Positions 44,393 through 53,716 of a stretch of DNA of 64,000 nt are shown here, one piece after another. Position 1 is the stretch's first letter; the number at the start of each line of letters is the position of its first letter. The DNA comes from Pelagibacterium flavum (lineage in GTDB: Bacteria; Pseudomonadota; Alphaproteobacteria; Rhizobiales; Devosiaceae): NCBI RefSeq assembly GCF_025854335.1, contig NZ_CP107716.1, positions 1,233,001-1,297,000 on the forward strand, read 5' to 3'. Below the pieces are notes generated by a model, which was given only the letters and a program-made list of their open reading frames with translations, did no database searches and was not told the origin of the DNA. A program made the translations under genes and the position numbers.

Positions 44393-44841
44393 AGCTTGAA
44401 GCCCTCGTGGCTTTTGGAAAAACCGAGGCGCTCGTAGAAGCGATGCGCGTCGGTTCTCTTCTTGTTGGACGTCAGTTGCACCATGGCACAGCGACGCTCC
44501 CCTGCCTTTTCAACGGCCCAAACCATCATCTTTTCCCCGATCCGCTTGTTGCGGTGCTCGGGCGAGGCATGAACGCCTTCGATGGTGCAGCGCCAGCCAC
44601 CCTGGCGAGCGATGCCGGGGGTGAAGGTCAACTGGAACGTGCCGACAGATGCCCCTTCCAGCTCGGCAATCAGCAGCATCTGGTTGGGGTCGGAAGCGAT
44701 GGCCTCGAAGGCGGCCATGTAGCCCGGTCCTTTTGGGTTTTCCGTATCCTCGGTTGAACCAATCATCCCGTCGGATTCGATCAGCCCGACAATGAAGGGC
44801 AGGTCATCGGGTGTGGCGCTGCGGATGGTGAGATCGGACAT
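44383..44841 (-). CDS. GNAT family N-acetyltransferase
   Basis: A 152-residue GNAT fold. The acetyl-CoA loop is 'VHASPEHRNKRIGEKMMVWAVEKA' (Q/RxxG/A variant RNKRIG, about 98-103), followed by 'VQLTSNKKRTDAHRFYERLGF', the classic motif B. It acetylates an amine substrate that cannot be predicted. It begins 'MSDLTIRSATPDDLPFIVGL'. Confidence 0.9.
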   Translation of the reverse strand: MSDLTIRSATPDDLPFIVGLIESDGMIGSTEDTENPKGPGYMAAFEAIASDPNQMLLIAELEGASVGTFQLTFTPGIARQGGWRCTIEGVHASPEHRNKRIGEKMMVWAVEKAGERRCAMVQLTSNKKRTDAHRFYERLGFSKSHEGFKLYL

Positions 44842-44988
44842 GAGGCATCTCCAAGACTATCCCGACATGTTTCATGATTCGGCGCGGAGCGGCAGCGGCG
44901 GCCGATGCGTTGAACGCCATGTTAACCCTAATGGATGATTACTGCGGGCCGTACAGGGCGTTGTTGTTCTGCGTTTTTGGGGGTTCTC

Positions 44989-45522
44989 ATGAAAAAGACA
45001 GTTTCCATACTCACGATGGCCGGCGCGATGCTGCTGGCCGGCACCGTTCAAGCGGCCGATGTGATCTATCCCGCCTACGAAGTGCCGGTAGCGCCGGTTG
45101 CGGACGGGTTCGATTGGGACGGCTTTTATGCCGGCGTCGGGGTTTCCGGTTCGCTATGGGGCGGCGGCGCGCGGAGCGTCGGCGGTTCGCTGTCGGTTGG
45201 CGGCAATGCGACATTCGACAACTTCCTGGTCGGTATCGAAGGCTCGGCCCATTACGGCTATTCGAACGCCACCAACGATTGGGGCTATGTGCTGGGTCTT
45301 GAAGGCCGGGCAGGTTATCTGGTTGCGCCAGAGGTTCTGGTTTACCTCTCGGGCGGTGCTGCCTATCTCGATCCCGCTCCTTCGGACTGGTACGCGACGG
45401 CCGGCGCCGGGGTGGAGTTTGCCGTTACAGACCAGATGTCGGTCGATGTGCAGTACCGCTATCTCTGGGCCAGCACGTCTTCGGCCAATTCGATCGGTGT
45501 TTCCGCTCTCTGGCACTTTTAG
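44989..45522 (+). CDS. Outer membrane beta-barrel protein, Omp25/Omp31-like
   Basis: A 177-residue protein with a Sec signal (about 1-22, 'GTVQA') and an eight-stranded barrel pattern: 'DWDGFYAGVGVSGSLWGG', 'GYVLGLEGRAGYLVAPEVLVYLSGGAAYLD', ending in 'GVSALWHF' with the terminal phenylalanine recognised by the BAM machinery. The 'WDGFYAG' motif is the mark of the alphaproteobacterial porin family PF13505. The start is ATG 44989; a weak SD precedes it. It overlaps the convergent aidB gene by 4 bases. Confidence 0.9.
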   Translation: MKKTVSILTMAGAMLLAGTVQAADVIYPAYEVPVAPVADGFDWDGFYAGVGVSGSLWGGGARSVGGSLSVGGNATFDNFLVGIEGSAHYGYSNATNDWGYVLGLEGRAGYLVAPEVLVYLSGGAAYLDPAPSDWYATAGAGVEFAVTDQMSVDVQYRYLWASTSSANSIGVSALWHF

Positions 45523-47126
45523 GCCGACTGGTCCGACGCCAAGGCGATGATCGCTGCGGCGTCGGCGCCTGAAGGGAGCGTTCCCAACGTGTGGCCCCAA
45601 TCGTCTCCAAGGCGGGTTGCGGCGAAGATTTCGCCAGCAATGGATGTGGGGCCGCGCAGCAGCAGGCTGGCCTGGAGCAACAGTGCCATGGTTTCGGTGA
45701 CGCGGCGGGCCTGCGATTCATCGAATGGATGGGCGAGGGTGGTTTTCAGGCTGGCGAGCGCGCTATCGAAAGCGGTGTGCATCCCGCGAGCGCCGTTCAA
45801 TTCGGCCATCAGCGCCTTGATGGCGCCGGGCGAGCGGGCGATGGTGCGCATGACATCGAGGGCGATGATGTTGCCCGAACCTTCCCAGATCGCATTGAGC
45901 GGGGCTTCGCGATAGAGCCAGGGCATGGGCGTGTCTTCGATATATCCCATGCCGCCAAGCGCTTCCATGGCTTCGGCGGTGACCAGCGGGCAGCGCTTGT
46001 TGTTCCAATATTTGGCGAGCGCGACGGCGAGGCGGGCAAATTCGGTTTCCTGATCATCAAAGGCGGTGGCGACGCGCATGGCCAGGGTCAGCGCTCCGAG
46101 CCATTCGAGGGTCAGATCGGCAAGAACCGAAGCCATGAGCGGCTGATCGATCAGCGTTTTTCCGAAGGTCTTGCGGTGTCTGGTCCAGTAGAGGGCTCCG
46201 ATCAACGCGCGGCGCATCAGGCCCGCCGGAGCGACGGCGGTGTCCAGGCGGGTGTGGTGGACCATTTCCAGAATTGTGCGGACCCCATCGCCGGGCGCGC
46301 CGAGCGGTTCGGCATAGGCGCCATGATACTCGATCTCGGCGGAGGCGTTGGCGCGGTTGCCGAGCTTGGCCTTCAACCGCATCAGGTGGATGGCGTTGAG
46401 CGTACCATCGGGCAGGCGGCGCGGCACGAGAAAGCAGGAAAGGCCCTCCGGCCCTTGCGCGAGGGTGAGGAAGGCATCGGACATGGGCGCCGAACAGAAC
46501 CATTTGTGTCCGGTCAACCGGTAAACGCCGTTGGCCGGTTCGGCGATGGTCCGGTTGGCGCGAACGTCCGAGCCGCCCTGCTTTTCCGTCATCGCCATTC
46601 CCACAGTGGCTGCGGATTTCTGTCCGAAGGGAACATCGGCAGGATCATATGCCGGGATGCTCGCGAGGCGCGTGAGCTCGGCCGCCAACCCGTCATGCCG
46701 GCGCAGGACCGGAAGGGCGGCATAGGTCATGGTCATGGGGCAGCAGGTGCCCGGCTCGATCTGGCTGGCCAGATAGACCATGGCGGCGTGGGCCGCGTGA
46801 CTTCCCGGCCGGGCCTCCGTCCAGGGCAGAGCGGCGTAGCCGGCCTCAAGGCCCAGTGTCATCAGACGATGATAGGCTTCGGGATAGATTATGGTGTCGA
46901 TGCGCCGCCCGCCGGTGTCGAAGCGCTCTAGCACCGGGCCGGATCCGGTGGCCAGACGCTGCCCGTCGGTGACCGTGTCGGACCGGCCCAGTTGCTCAGC
47001 CAGGTGGCGCGGGGCCGGGTGATCGGTCGGGACGAGCGAGCGCAGTAGCGGATCGTCGTCCCACAAGGGCAGGGCGCCGCGTGGGGGCGGCTGGTTGGTT
47101 ACCGCGAAGGGATCGACAGGGCTCAT
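45519..47126 (-). CDS. aidB: AidB-like acyl-CoA dehydrogenase
   Basis: A 535-residue flavoprotein of the AidB branch, induced by alkylation stress in E. coli. N-terminal 'NQPPPRGALPLWDDDPLLRSLV' is the typical AidB opening; 'GMAMTEKQGGSDVRANRT' binds flavin, 'GHKWFCSAPMSDAFLTLAQ' follows, and 'LNAIWEGSGNIIALDVMRTI' carries the glutamate/arginine equivalent region. Tetramer-type with DNA-binding C-terminal helices in the family. Its role is probably protection against alkylated bases or isovaleryl-CoA-like oxidation; the physiological substrate is unsettled. Confidence 0.92.
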   Translation of the reverse strand: MSPVDPFAVTNQPPPRGALPLWDDDPLLRSLVPTDHPAPRHLAEQLGRSDTVTDGQRLATGSGPVLERFDTGGRRIDTIIYPEAYHRLMTLGLEAGYAALPWTEARPGSHAAHAAMVYLASQIEPGTCCPMTMTYAALPVLRRHDGLAAELTRLASIPAYDPADVPFGQKSAATVGMAMTEKQGGSDVRANRTIAEPANGVYRLTGHKWFCSAPMSDAFLTLAQGPEGLSCFLVPRRLPDGTLNAIHLMRLKAKLGNRANASAEIEYHGAYAEPLGAPGDGVRTILEMVHHTRLDTAVAPAGLMRRALIGALYWTRHRKTFGKTLIDQPLMASVLADLTLEWLGALTLAMRVATAFDDQETEFARLAVALAKYWNNKRCPLVTAEAMEALGGMGYIEDTPMPWLYREAPLNAIWEGSGNIIALDVMRTIARSPGAIKALMAELNGARGMHTAFDSALASLKTTLAHPFDESQARRVTETMALLLQASLLLRGPTSIAGEIFAATRLGDDWGHTLGTLPSGADAAAIIALASDQSA

Positions 47127-47245
47127 ATATCCTCTCCACCGGCAATTGGACCTCTGGCGGGGCTTGGCGTCAATCGGGCAGAGGAACCTTTCGTTCGCAA
47201 TGCCCGTTTTCGAAAGGCGGGGTAGCTGGAGAAAGGACTGGAAAA

Positions 47246-47434
47246 ATGGATGAACGGGATCGGGAAACGGTAGTGGTCACCGATGGCGGCAGTGGAGGGG
47301 CCGGAGGGTTGATTTTTGCCGTGATCATCGCGCTGGTGGCGATTATTGGTGTCATCTACTTCGTCAACATCAATTCCGGTGGCGAGGGCGGGACGGTTTC
47401 CGTCGATGTCCCGGCGGTGGACGTGACGCAATAG
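47246..47434 (+). CDS. Small single-helix membrane protein, 62 aa
   Basis: ATG 47246 follows GAAAGGA. The N-terminus is charged (MDERDRETVVVTDGG), a glycine-rich hinge follows, then one membrane helix 'LIFAVIIALVAIIGVIYFV' (about 23-42) and a short acidic, valine-rich outside tail ending VDVTQ. The stop TAG shares its G with the GTG of the cupin gene, so it is the first member of a coupled trio. The family is unknown. Confidence 0.72.
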   Translation: MDERDRETVVVTDGGSGGAGGLIFAVIIALVAIIGVIYFVNINSGGEGGTVSVDVPAVDVTQ

Positions 47435-47946
47435 TGGCGCAAATGGAAGCTGTCGAACGACTGGTGCTCGATGACGACGGCCGTTTTCCCAATAGCGCGC
47501 TGGCCGTTCTGGTCTATCGCACCGCGGTTTCGGGAGGTGCATCGGTCGAAGCCTTCGAGACCCTGTTTTCAACACATGGCTGGCCGGCCCGGTGGGCCGG
47601 CTCGATTTTTCAGTACCATCATTATCATTCAACCGCTCACGAGGCGCTTGGCGTCGCCAGCGGCAACGCGCAAATCACCTTGGGCGGTCCACAGGGGCGC
47701 ACTGTGGCGGTCCATAAGGGCGATGCAATCGTGATCCCGGCAGGCGTCGCCCACAAGCTCGAAAACGCCAGTGGCGATTTCGAAGTCGTTGGCGCTTACC
47801 CGCCGGGCCAGGATTGGGATATCCTTACGGGCAAAGACGGTGAGCGCGAGGCTGCGCTTGCCAATATCGGGCGTGTTCCGCTGCCTCAGTCCGATCCGGT
47901 ACAGGGCAAAGGGGGAACGCTGCCTGGGGCCTGGAGCGAGAGATAA
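47434..47946 (+). CDS. Cupin-domain protein
   Basis: A 170-residue cupin. The metal-binding motif 1 is 'QYHHYHSTAHEALGVASGNA' (about 62-81; histidines at HYHSTAHE) and motif 2 is 'GDAIVIPAGVAHKLENA' (about 98-114). It resembles YjlB-like cupins of unknown reaction. The GTG at 47434 overlaps the upstream stop; ATG 47443 is an alternative three codons in. Three bases separate its stop from the zinc peptidase start, so the three genes are coupled. Confidence 0.85.
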   Translation: MAQMEAVERLVLDDDGRFPNSALAVLVYRTAVSGGASVEAFETLFSTHGWPARWAGSIFQYHHYHSTAHEALGVASGNAQITLGGPQGRTVAVHKGDAIVIPAGVAHKLENASGDFEVVGAYPPGQDWDILTGKDGEREAALANIGRVPLPQSDPVQGKGGTLPGAWSER

Positions 47947-47949
47947 ATC

Positions 47950-48861
47950 ATGAAGTGGCGGGGGCGAAAAAGATCGTCCAATATCGAGGACAGACGCGCT
48001 TCGAGTGGCGGAATGTTCCGTCGGTCCTCGGGTACGGGAAGATCAGGGTTTCGCATTCCCACCGGCGGGCGATCCGGCGGTGGACTGGGGATCGGGGTGG
48101 TCATTGTTGTCCTGATTATCGGGGTGGCGCTGGGGATCAATCCCATGTCGCTGCTCGATGGCAGTCTGGGCACGGGAACCAGTGGTCCGGGCTCGGTCTC
48201 GCGGCCGCTGCCCGAAGCCGGGGAGGACGAACTTGCCGATTTCGTTGCGGTGGTTGTTCAGGACACCGAGGATCTGTGGACCGAGGTGTTTTTCGAGAAC
48301 GGCATGACCTATGAACCGGCCACCGTGGTGTTATTCACCGACACTGACCGGTCGGCCTGCGGGCTGGCCGATGCACGCACAGGACCTTTCTACTGTCCGG
48401 GTGACCGGAATGTTTATATCGACCTCTCTTTCTATGAAACGCTGCGCAGCCAGTTCGGTGCGCCCGGCGACTTCGCCCAGGCCTATGTGATTGCCCATGA
48501 GATCGGGCATCACGTCCAGAACCTGGTCGGCGTGCTGCCCGAATATTCGCGCGCCATACAATCGATGAGCGAAGAGGAGGCCAACGCCTATTCAGTGCGG
48601 ATCGAGCTTCAGGCCGATTGCTATGCCGGCATCTGGGCAAGCTATGTCGGGGAAGAAAACCTGCTTGAAAAAGGCGACATTGAGGAGGCCATTAATGCCG
48701 CCGAGCAGATCGGGGACGACGCCATCCAGCGCAGGACACAGGGCATGGTCATTCCCAAAACCTTCACGCACGGCACGTCCGAGCAGCGCCAGGACTGGTT
48801 CGAGAGCGGATATTCGTCGGGCAATGTGGGGCAGTGCGACACGTTTTCCAATGAGTTTTAG
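47950..48861 (+). CDS. Neutral zinc metallopeptidase (YpfJ family)
   Basis: A 303-residue membrane-anchored peptidase. The basic N-terminus is followed by a helix (about 45-65, 'GLGIGVVIVVLIIGVALGI') and a periplasmic domain with 'PFYCPGDRNVYIDLSFY', the zinc site 'VIAHEIGHHVQNLVG' (about residue 180), and 'RIELQADCYAGIWASY', where the third ligand lies. This is the PF04228 family. Substrates are unknown. It starts at ATG 47950, 3 bases after the cupin stop. A stem-loop with no T-run (48868-48892) follows the stop. Confidence 0.9.
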   Translation: MKWRGRKRSSNIEDRRASSGGMFRRSSGTGRSGFRIPTGGRSGGGLGIGVVIVVLIIGVALGINPMSLLDGSLGTGTSGPGSVSRPLPEAGEDELADFVAVVVQDTEDLWTEVFFENGMTYEPATVVLFTDTDRSACGLADARTGPFYCPGDRNVYIDLSFYETLRSQFGAPGDFAQAYVIAHEIGHHVQNLVGVLPEYSRAIQSMSEEEANAYSVRIELQADCYAGIWASYVGEENLLEKGDIEEAINAAEQIGDDAIQRRTQGMVIPKTFTHGTSEQRQDWFESGYSSGNVGQCDTFSNEF

Positions 48862-49048
48862 ATCAACCTCATCCTAAGATTCAGGATGAGGCAGGTCGCT
48901 GAATCTGATTCCGGTCCAGGCGGTAACCTGCTGCGATATAAGCGGATTTCACCTGGTCCCGTCTGGGGAGCGGGCCATGATGACAAGTGGCTTGACCATA
49001 ACTAATTGATTATATATCTTCATGGTTAAGTTCACGGAGATAACGATC

Positions 49049-49933
49049 ATGTTCAAGTCTTTTCTTGCCGCCCTTTTCGCTGCTGCGGCGCTATCCACAC
49101 CATCTATCGCCCAGACCGAAGGAGCATCAGCTGTGAGCACATCCATCTATTCTGACCGAGTCGCGGTCAATGGTGTCGAGCTCTATTACGAAGTCCACGG
49201 AGAAGGGGAGCCGCTGGTCATGCTCCATGGCGGAGTCAACCCATCCGACATGTTCGGCGCTCCGCTGGCGCGCATGGCCGAAACGCACAAGGTTTACGCC
49301 ATTCATCTTCGCGGTCACGGGTTCAGCACCGATAGCGACGCACCGTGGAGCTATGAGCAGATGGCCGACGATCTTGCGGCGCTGCTGGATGAATTGGAGA
49401 TTGAAACTGTCGATATTATGGGGTGGTCGATGGGTGGCGGTGTCGCGCTGCAAACGGCCATTCGTCACCCCGACCGGGTGGGCAAGCTGGTCGTGATTTC
49501 CATGAGCATAAACAATGAAGGTAAATTCCCGGAAATCCAGGATCAGTTTGAAGCGATGCCTGCGATGGCACCGCAGTTCGCGCAACAGCTTTCGCAGTCG
49601 CCTCTGGCGACGCTCTACCCCGACGTCGACTGGGAAGCGATGTTTCGCAAGACCGGCGAGATGAACCAGAGCGGATATGACTGGACTGAGGATTTTGCCC
49701 AGATCACATCGCCGACCCTACTGATCTTTGCCGACGCCGACATGATGTATCCCGAGCACATGGTGGAGATGTACAGGTTGCTGGGCGGCGGTACGCGCGA
49801 CGCGGGAATCGACGGATCCCTGCGCCCGACGCCAAACCAGTTGGCCATCATTCCTGACACGACCCATTACGATCTGATGCTCAAGGGAGCCGACGTCGCT
49901 ACGGATTTCGCCAAAGCATTTCTGGCGAAATAA
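49049..49933 (+). CDS. Secreted alpha/beta hydrolase
   Basis: A 294-residue hydrolase with a Sec signal ('FKSFLAALFAAAALSTPSIA'). The core has 'VMLHGGVNPSDMFG' (oxyanion loop), the nucleophile elbow 'IMGWSMGGGVAL' (Ser, about 128), Asp in 'LLIFADADMMYPEH' and His in 'IPDTTHYDLML'. Start ATG 49049 is chosen for its SD GGAGAT; ATG 49022 would add nine codons. The substrate is an ester or lactone of unknown type. An AT-rich patch (48999-49016) upstream is probably the promoter. Confidence 0.88.
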   Translation: MFKSFLAALFAAAALSTPSIAQTEGASAVSTSIYSDRVAVNGVELYYEVHGEGEPLVMLHGGVNPSDMFGAPLARMAETHKVYAIHLRGHGFSTDSDAPWSYEQMADDLAALLDELEIETVDIMGWSMGGGVALQTAIRHPDRVGKLVVISMSINNEGKFPEIQDQFEAMPAMAPQFAQQLSQSPLATLYPDVDWEAMFRKTGEMNQSGYDWTEDFAQITSPTLLIFADADMMYPEHMVEMYRLLGGGTRDAGIDGSLRPTPNQLAIIPDTTHYDLMLKGADVATDFAKAFLAK

Positions 49934-49947
49934 CAGTGCCAAAAGTG

Positions 49948-49990
49948 CGGGCCCCTGGTTGTCAATCAACCCGGGGCCCGTTTTCGTTTC
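49948..49990 (+). terminator. Terminator of the alpha/beta hydrolase gene
   Basis: CGGGCCCC (49948-49955) and GGGGCCCG (49973-49980) pair around TGGTTGTCAATCAACCC, whose own ends also pair, followed by TTTTCGTTTC. Confidence 0.9.
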
Positions 49991-50037
49991 GATTCCGCAA
50001 CCCCGTTCAAGCCATTGTTCCGGATCGATTTTTTCTA

Positions 50038-50140
50038 GAGGATTTCCGCGCTCCTTCGAATCGTGGAAATCCTCCGGTTTTTGTTTTTTCGTGCGTCCGA
50101 ACCGATAAAGTGGTGCCCACTTTATCTGGACACGCTCTAT
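50038..50140. repeat. Hairpin plus dispersed palindromic repeat (copy 3)
   Basis: GAGGATTTCC (50038-50047) pairs with GGAAATCCTC (50065-50074), followed by GGTTTTTGTTTTTT, a second plus-strand terminator-like hairpin. Directly after it comes the repeat unit CGAACCGATAAAGTGGTGCC-CACTTTATCTGGACACGCTC. It ends at the cpdB stop. Confidence 0.65.
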
Positions 50141-52125
50141 AGCGTGATGCGGTAGATGCCGAAGCCCGCTTCACTGGTTTCGCCGGTCGGCTCAATGGAG
50201 ACCGCGGTGACGTCGGCCAAGTGCTGCTCGGCTGCGGGGCCGGTTTCAAACAACACTGTGGTATCGCCAATTTCGGCCAGAGACCAGTTGCTGTCGGCCG
50301 CCGGATTGATGGTGCCCTGCTCGACGATGTAGCGAACGATCAGGTCGCGGTTGGTGTCGGGACCCATGAAGATGACCTTGTCGGGGCCGATGCCGGGGAA
50401 GCCGCCGCCGCCGCCAGCGCGGTAGTTGTTGGTGGCAACCACGAACTGAGCCTCGGGGTCGATGGGCTGGCCTTCATACATCAGGTCAACAATACGCTGG
50501 GCATCGGGGTTCTCCAACGCACCGCCGTCAGCGGCGTATTTCGAGGGCTGTGTCACGTCGATCTTATAGGTCACCCCGTCAATCACATCGAAATTATAAG
50601 ACGGAAAGGAGGGGTTGATGAGCGGGGCATCGCTGGAACCGGGCTCGACCTGATTGAAGATGCCGGCCGAACGTTCGAGCCATTCCTTGACGTCGGCGCC
50701 GGTGAGCAGCACCGCCTGGATGGTGTTGGGGTAGAGATAGAGATCGGCAACGTTGCGGATGGCGACGGGGCCGACGGGAACGTCGGTATAATATTCCGGG
50801 CCGCCGCGACCACCGGCCTTGAAGGGAGCAGCGGCCGAGATGATCGGGATGCCTTCCCATTCGGTGCCGGCCATCATCTGTTCGAGATAAGCCTTCTGGG
50901 CGATGTTGACGATCTGCACGGACGGATCGTCGGCCACCAGCGCGAAATAGGAGTGCAGTGCAGCGGCGGTTTCACCAACCGGGCGGCGGACGTAGTCGAG
51001 GGTTGCCTGGTGCTCCTCGTCGACCGCTTGAGTGACGGTGTCTTCGGATTCAACGGTCGGGGTAACGGCGCCATCGACGCGCTCGTAGATGGGGCGCGCT
51101 TCGGAGGTGTGGGAAAGGATCGACCAGGTGCCGGAATCGTCGACTTCGAGCAGCAGGTCGACAAGGCCCATATGGCTGCCCCAGAAGCCGGCCATAACGG
51201 CAGGTTTCCCGTTCAGCGTACCGGCTTCGACATCGACGCCTTCGATGCCCTCATAGTCAGGGCCGGGGAAGACGAGATGCTGGTGGCCCGCCAGGATCAC
51301 ATCGATGCCCTCGATGGCGCCGAGCTGGAGGGAAACGTTTTCCATCATCGGAGACGCTTGCCCGCCCTCGATGCCGCCATGGTTCATGGCGACGATGATG
51401 TCGGCGCCTTCTTCGCGCATGATGGGCACATAATACCGGGCGGTTTCGATGATGTCGCGCGGGGCGACCTTGCCGGTCAGATGGGCGGAATCCCAGGTCA
51501 TGATCTGGGGCGGGACGAAGCCGATCAGGCCGATGCGGATGGTCTTGGTTTCGCCAGCGCCATCGGTCAGTTCCTTTTCGACGATCACGTAGGGTTCAAA
51601 CAGCGTGTCATCATCGGCGATGTTGTCGGGCAGGGTTTCGCCGCGCACGACATTGGCCAGGACGACCGGATACTGGGCTCCGGCCATCGCCGTTTCGAGG
51701 AATTCGAGGCCATAGTTGAATTCGTGGTTGCCGATGGTGCCCGCATCGTAGCCGAGTGCGTTCATGGCTGCGATGGTTGGGTGGATATCCTCAGCGTCAA
51801 CGCCGCGCTCGTAAGCGACATAGTCGCCCATCGGGCTACCCTGGAGCATGTCGCCATTGTCGAGCAGGATCGCATTGCCCGCTTCGGCACGAATGTTCTC
51901 GATGATCGAGGCGGTGCGCGCCATGCCCAGCGTGTTGTCTTCACGATCGGCGTAATAGTCGTAAGGCAGCAGGTTGACGTGGATGTCGGTGGTTTCAAGG
52001 ATACGCAAATGGGCCTGATTGATCTGCGCCATGGCCGCAAAAGGATGCATGACGATGGCGGCGGCGCCGACCGAGGCCGTGCCCGCTAGAAAGGCGCGGC
52101 GGCTGATTGAGAGATTATGATGCAT
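50137..52125 (-). CDS. cpdB: 2',3'-cyclic-nucleotide phosphodiesterase/3'-nucleotidase
   Basis: Periplasmic enzyme that opens 2',3'-cyclic nucleotides and removes the 3'-phosphate, for nucleotide scavenging. The N-terminus carries a twin-arginine signal '[18 protein letters not shown]'. The metallophosphoesterase domain shows '[15 protein letters not shown]', '[16 protein letters not shown]', '[11 protein letters not shown]' and 'ILAGHQH'; the C-terminal nucleotidase domain follows (about 400-640; '[18 protein letters not shown]', '[17 protein letters not shown]'). It is 662 residues from ATG 52125, SD GGAGGG. Length and order match CpdB. Confidence 0.95.
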   Translation of the reverse strand: MHHNLSISRRAFLAGTASVGAAAIVMHPFAAMAQINQAHLRILETTDIHVNLLPYDYYADREDNTLGMARTASIIENIRAEAGNAILLDNGDMLQGSPMGDYVAYERGVDAEDIHPTIAAMNALGYDAGTIGNHEFNYGLEFLETAMAGAQYPVVLANVVRGETLPDNIADDDTLFEPYVIVEKELTDGAGETKTIRIGLIGFVPPQIMTWDSAHLTGKVAPRDIIETARYYVPIMREEGADIIVAMNHGGIEGGQASPMMENVSLQLGAIEGIDVILAGHQHLVFPGPDYEGIEGVDVEAGTLNGKPAVMAGFWGSHMGLVDLLLEVDDSGTWSILSHTSEARPIYERVDGAVTPTVESEDTVTQAVDEEHQATLDYVRRPVGETAAALHSYFALVADDPSVQIVNIAQKAYLEQMMAGTEWEGIPIISAAAPFKAGGRGGPEYYTDVPVGPVAIRNVADLYLYPNTIQAVLLTGADVKEWLERSAGIFNQVEPGSSDAPLINPSFPSYNFDVIDGVTYKIDVTQPSKYAADGGALENPDAQRIVDLMYEGQPIDPEAQFVVATNNYRAGGGGGFPGIGPDKVIFMGPDTNRDLIVRYIVEQGTINPAADSNWSLAEIGDTTVLFETGPAAEQHLADVTAVSIEPTGETSEAGFGIYRITL

Positions 52126-52269
52126 GATGTCCCTCCGAAAGGACGCTGGGGTTTGTTGAATCACCAAGAATGATGCGAGGCGCACGTCTCCCCATTGCCG
52201 CAGTTTTCTGACGGCCCGATGACGCGCGCGTGATTACCTTCCCGCTTTTTTATCTTTTGGTCAAATATT

Positions 52270-52462
52270 CGTTGTGACCTGATACGCGTCCTGCCGAAAT
52301 GCGCAGCGACGCCAAGCGGTCGATGTTCAGGACGCTTGTGGTCCATGCACGCTCGCAGAGGAGCTGCAGCCGATTTGCGAAGAGCCGACCGGAAGACTCA
52401 CCATCGGTGCGGTAAGTCTCAACCAGATCCGGCATCTCGGGTATGCCGGATCTGGTTTTTTG
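52270..52462 (+). ncRNA. Candidate plus-strand small RNA with strong terminator
   Basis: AACCAGATCCGGCAT (52421-52435) and ATGCCGGATCTGGTT (52443-52457) form a perfect 15-bp stem with the T-run TTTTTT on the plus strand only. No plus-strand gene precedes it: both neighbours are on the minus strand. The 150 bases before it can fold (for example AGACT/AGTCT around 52395-52418) and an AT-rich patch at 52235-52275 could be the promoter. The 5' end is a guess. An RNA gene is the simplest explanation. Confidence 0.4.
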
Positions 52463-52471
52463 GCGTTGCGC

Positions 52472-53593
52472 TTAGCGATTTTGCAGAGCAGCAAGCATTT
52501 GCTGGACCTGCGGCAAGGACCGCACGAAGCGGAAATAGTCATGGTCCGGCGCAACGGTCTGCATCAGATCAAGCCATACGCCCATGCCGTTGCCGCCATT
52601 GACAAAAACGACCCAGCCGTCGCGGCTGGTGACGTTGTAGACCACGATGGCATTTTCGCCCCAATCCGAGCCGGAGTGAAACACATAGCGTGACTCTTCG
52701 AAGTCGGCGACGCTCCAGCCGAGCGACTGGCCCGTTTCAATCGGGCACAGCGAAGTGTCATCCATGGTGCAGGGGGCGTGATCGGAACTGTCGAGCACCG
52801 AGGTCGTTCGGGCGTTGGCGGCTTCACCCGTCAGCGGGGTCTCTTCCATCATCGCAACGAACAACCGGGCATAGGCGGGTGCTGTAACAAACAGGTTGTC
52901 CGCCGCGCTGGGCGGCATTTCCGCATCTCCGATGGCGTCATAGACCGCCTCGCCGCGCTGCATCGGCGTAGCCAGACGATCCGCCGGCATACCGGCGGCA
53001 CCAAGACTCACGTCGTTTTCGACGCCAGCGGGCTGGAGCACCCATTCATGAACCAACTCGGCGAAGTCGGCATCCATACGCCGTGCAGCAAATTCTGCGA
53101 GAATTTCATACCCAGCGCCGGAATAGGTAAATCCTGTCCCTGGGTCCTGAATGAAGGCCAGGCGGCCGTCTTCATAGTTGTACGGCCAGTTTTTCAAACC
53201 CGCCTGATGGGAGAGCAAAATCGCTGGTGTCAGCAACTCGTAGCGTGGATCGTCAGCCAGATCGGGGTGAACATATTCATTTGAGACCGGCTCATGCAGC
53301 GAGAGTTTGCCGGCCTCGGCAAGACGCAGAACGAGTTCGGCCGTCACGGTCTTGGCGATGGAGGCAGTGTTGAAAAGGGTGGAGGCGCTGGCGGGAACAC
53401 CTGGCCCCTGCTCACCGGCATAGCCGCTCCAGGCCACTGCGCCATTCTCGATACGGACGACGGCAAGGCCAGCCGAGGGGTATGCCTGTAAGGCAGCGGA
53501 CGCAGCATCCGCGAAACCGGCCGGGGCATCCTGGGCTATGGCACCCGTGCTCAAAAAGGCAGCCAAAAGTGCCGTAACCAAACGAATTTTCAT
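52472..53593 (-). CDS. Beta-lactamase-family serine hydrolase, secreted
   Basis: A 373-residue protein with a Sec signal (about 1-20, 'STGAIAQ') and class C/esterase-type motifs: SxxK in 'NTASIAKTVTAELVL' (about 80), YxG/N in 'FTYSGAGYEILAEF' (about 162) and HxG in 'YVFHSGSDWGENAIVVY' (about 315). A cysteine pair lies in 'HAPCTMDDTSLCPIET'. Such proteins are esterases, D-amino-acid or peptidoglycan peptidases; true beta-lactamase activity is unlikely. The start is ATG 53593. Confidence 0.88.
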   Translation of the reverse strand: MKIRLVTALLAAFLSTGAIAQDAPAGFADAASAALQAYPSAGLAVVRIENGAVAWSGYAGEQGPGVPASASTLFNTASIAKTVTAELVLRLAEAGKLSLHEPVSNEYVHPDLADDPRYELLTPAILLSHQAGLKNWPYNYEDGRLAFIQDPGTGFTYSGAGYEILAEFAARRMDADFAELVHEWVLQPAGVENDVSLGAAGMPADRLATPMQRGEAVYDAIGDAEMPPSAADNLFVTAPAYARLFVAMMEETPLTGEAANARTTSVLDSSDHAPCTMDDTSLCPIETGQSLGWSVADFEESRYVFHSGSDWGENAIVVYNVTSRDGWVVFVNGGNGMGVWLDLMQTVAPDHDYFRFVRSLPQVQQMLAALQNR

Positions 53594-53716
53594 GCCGATG
53601 TCCCCGAGCTATTGTCTAGTCAGTGCCGGCCGGCCGCCAAGGCGGCGGGCGGCAATTTGCCGAAGGTTTTTCGGCTGCAGGCTCCGAGGTGTCAAGTCAC
53701 TCGGCGCGGGTGCCGC

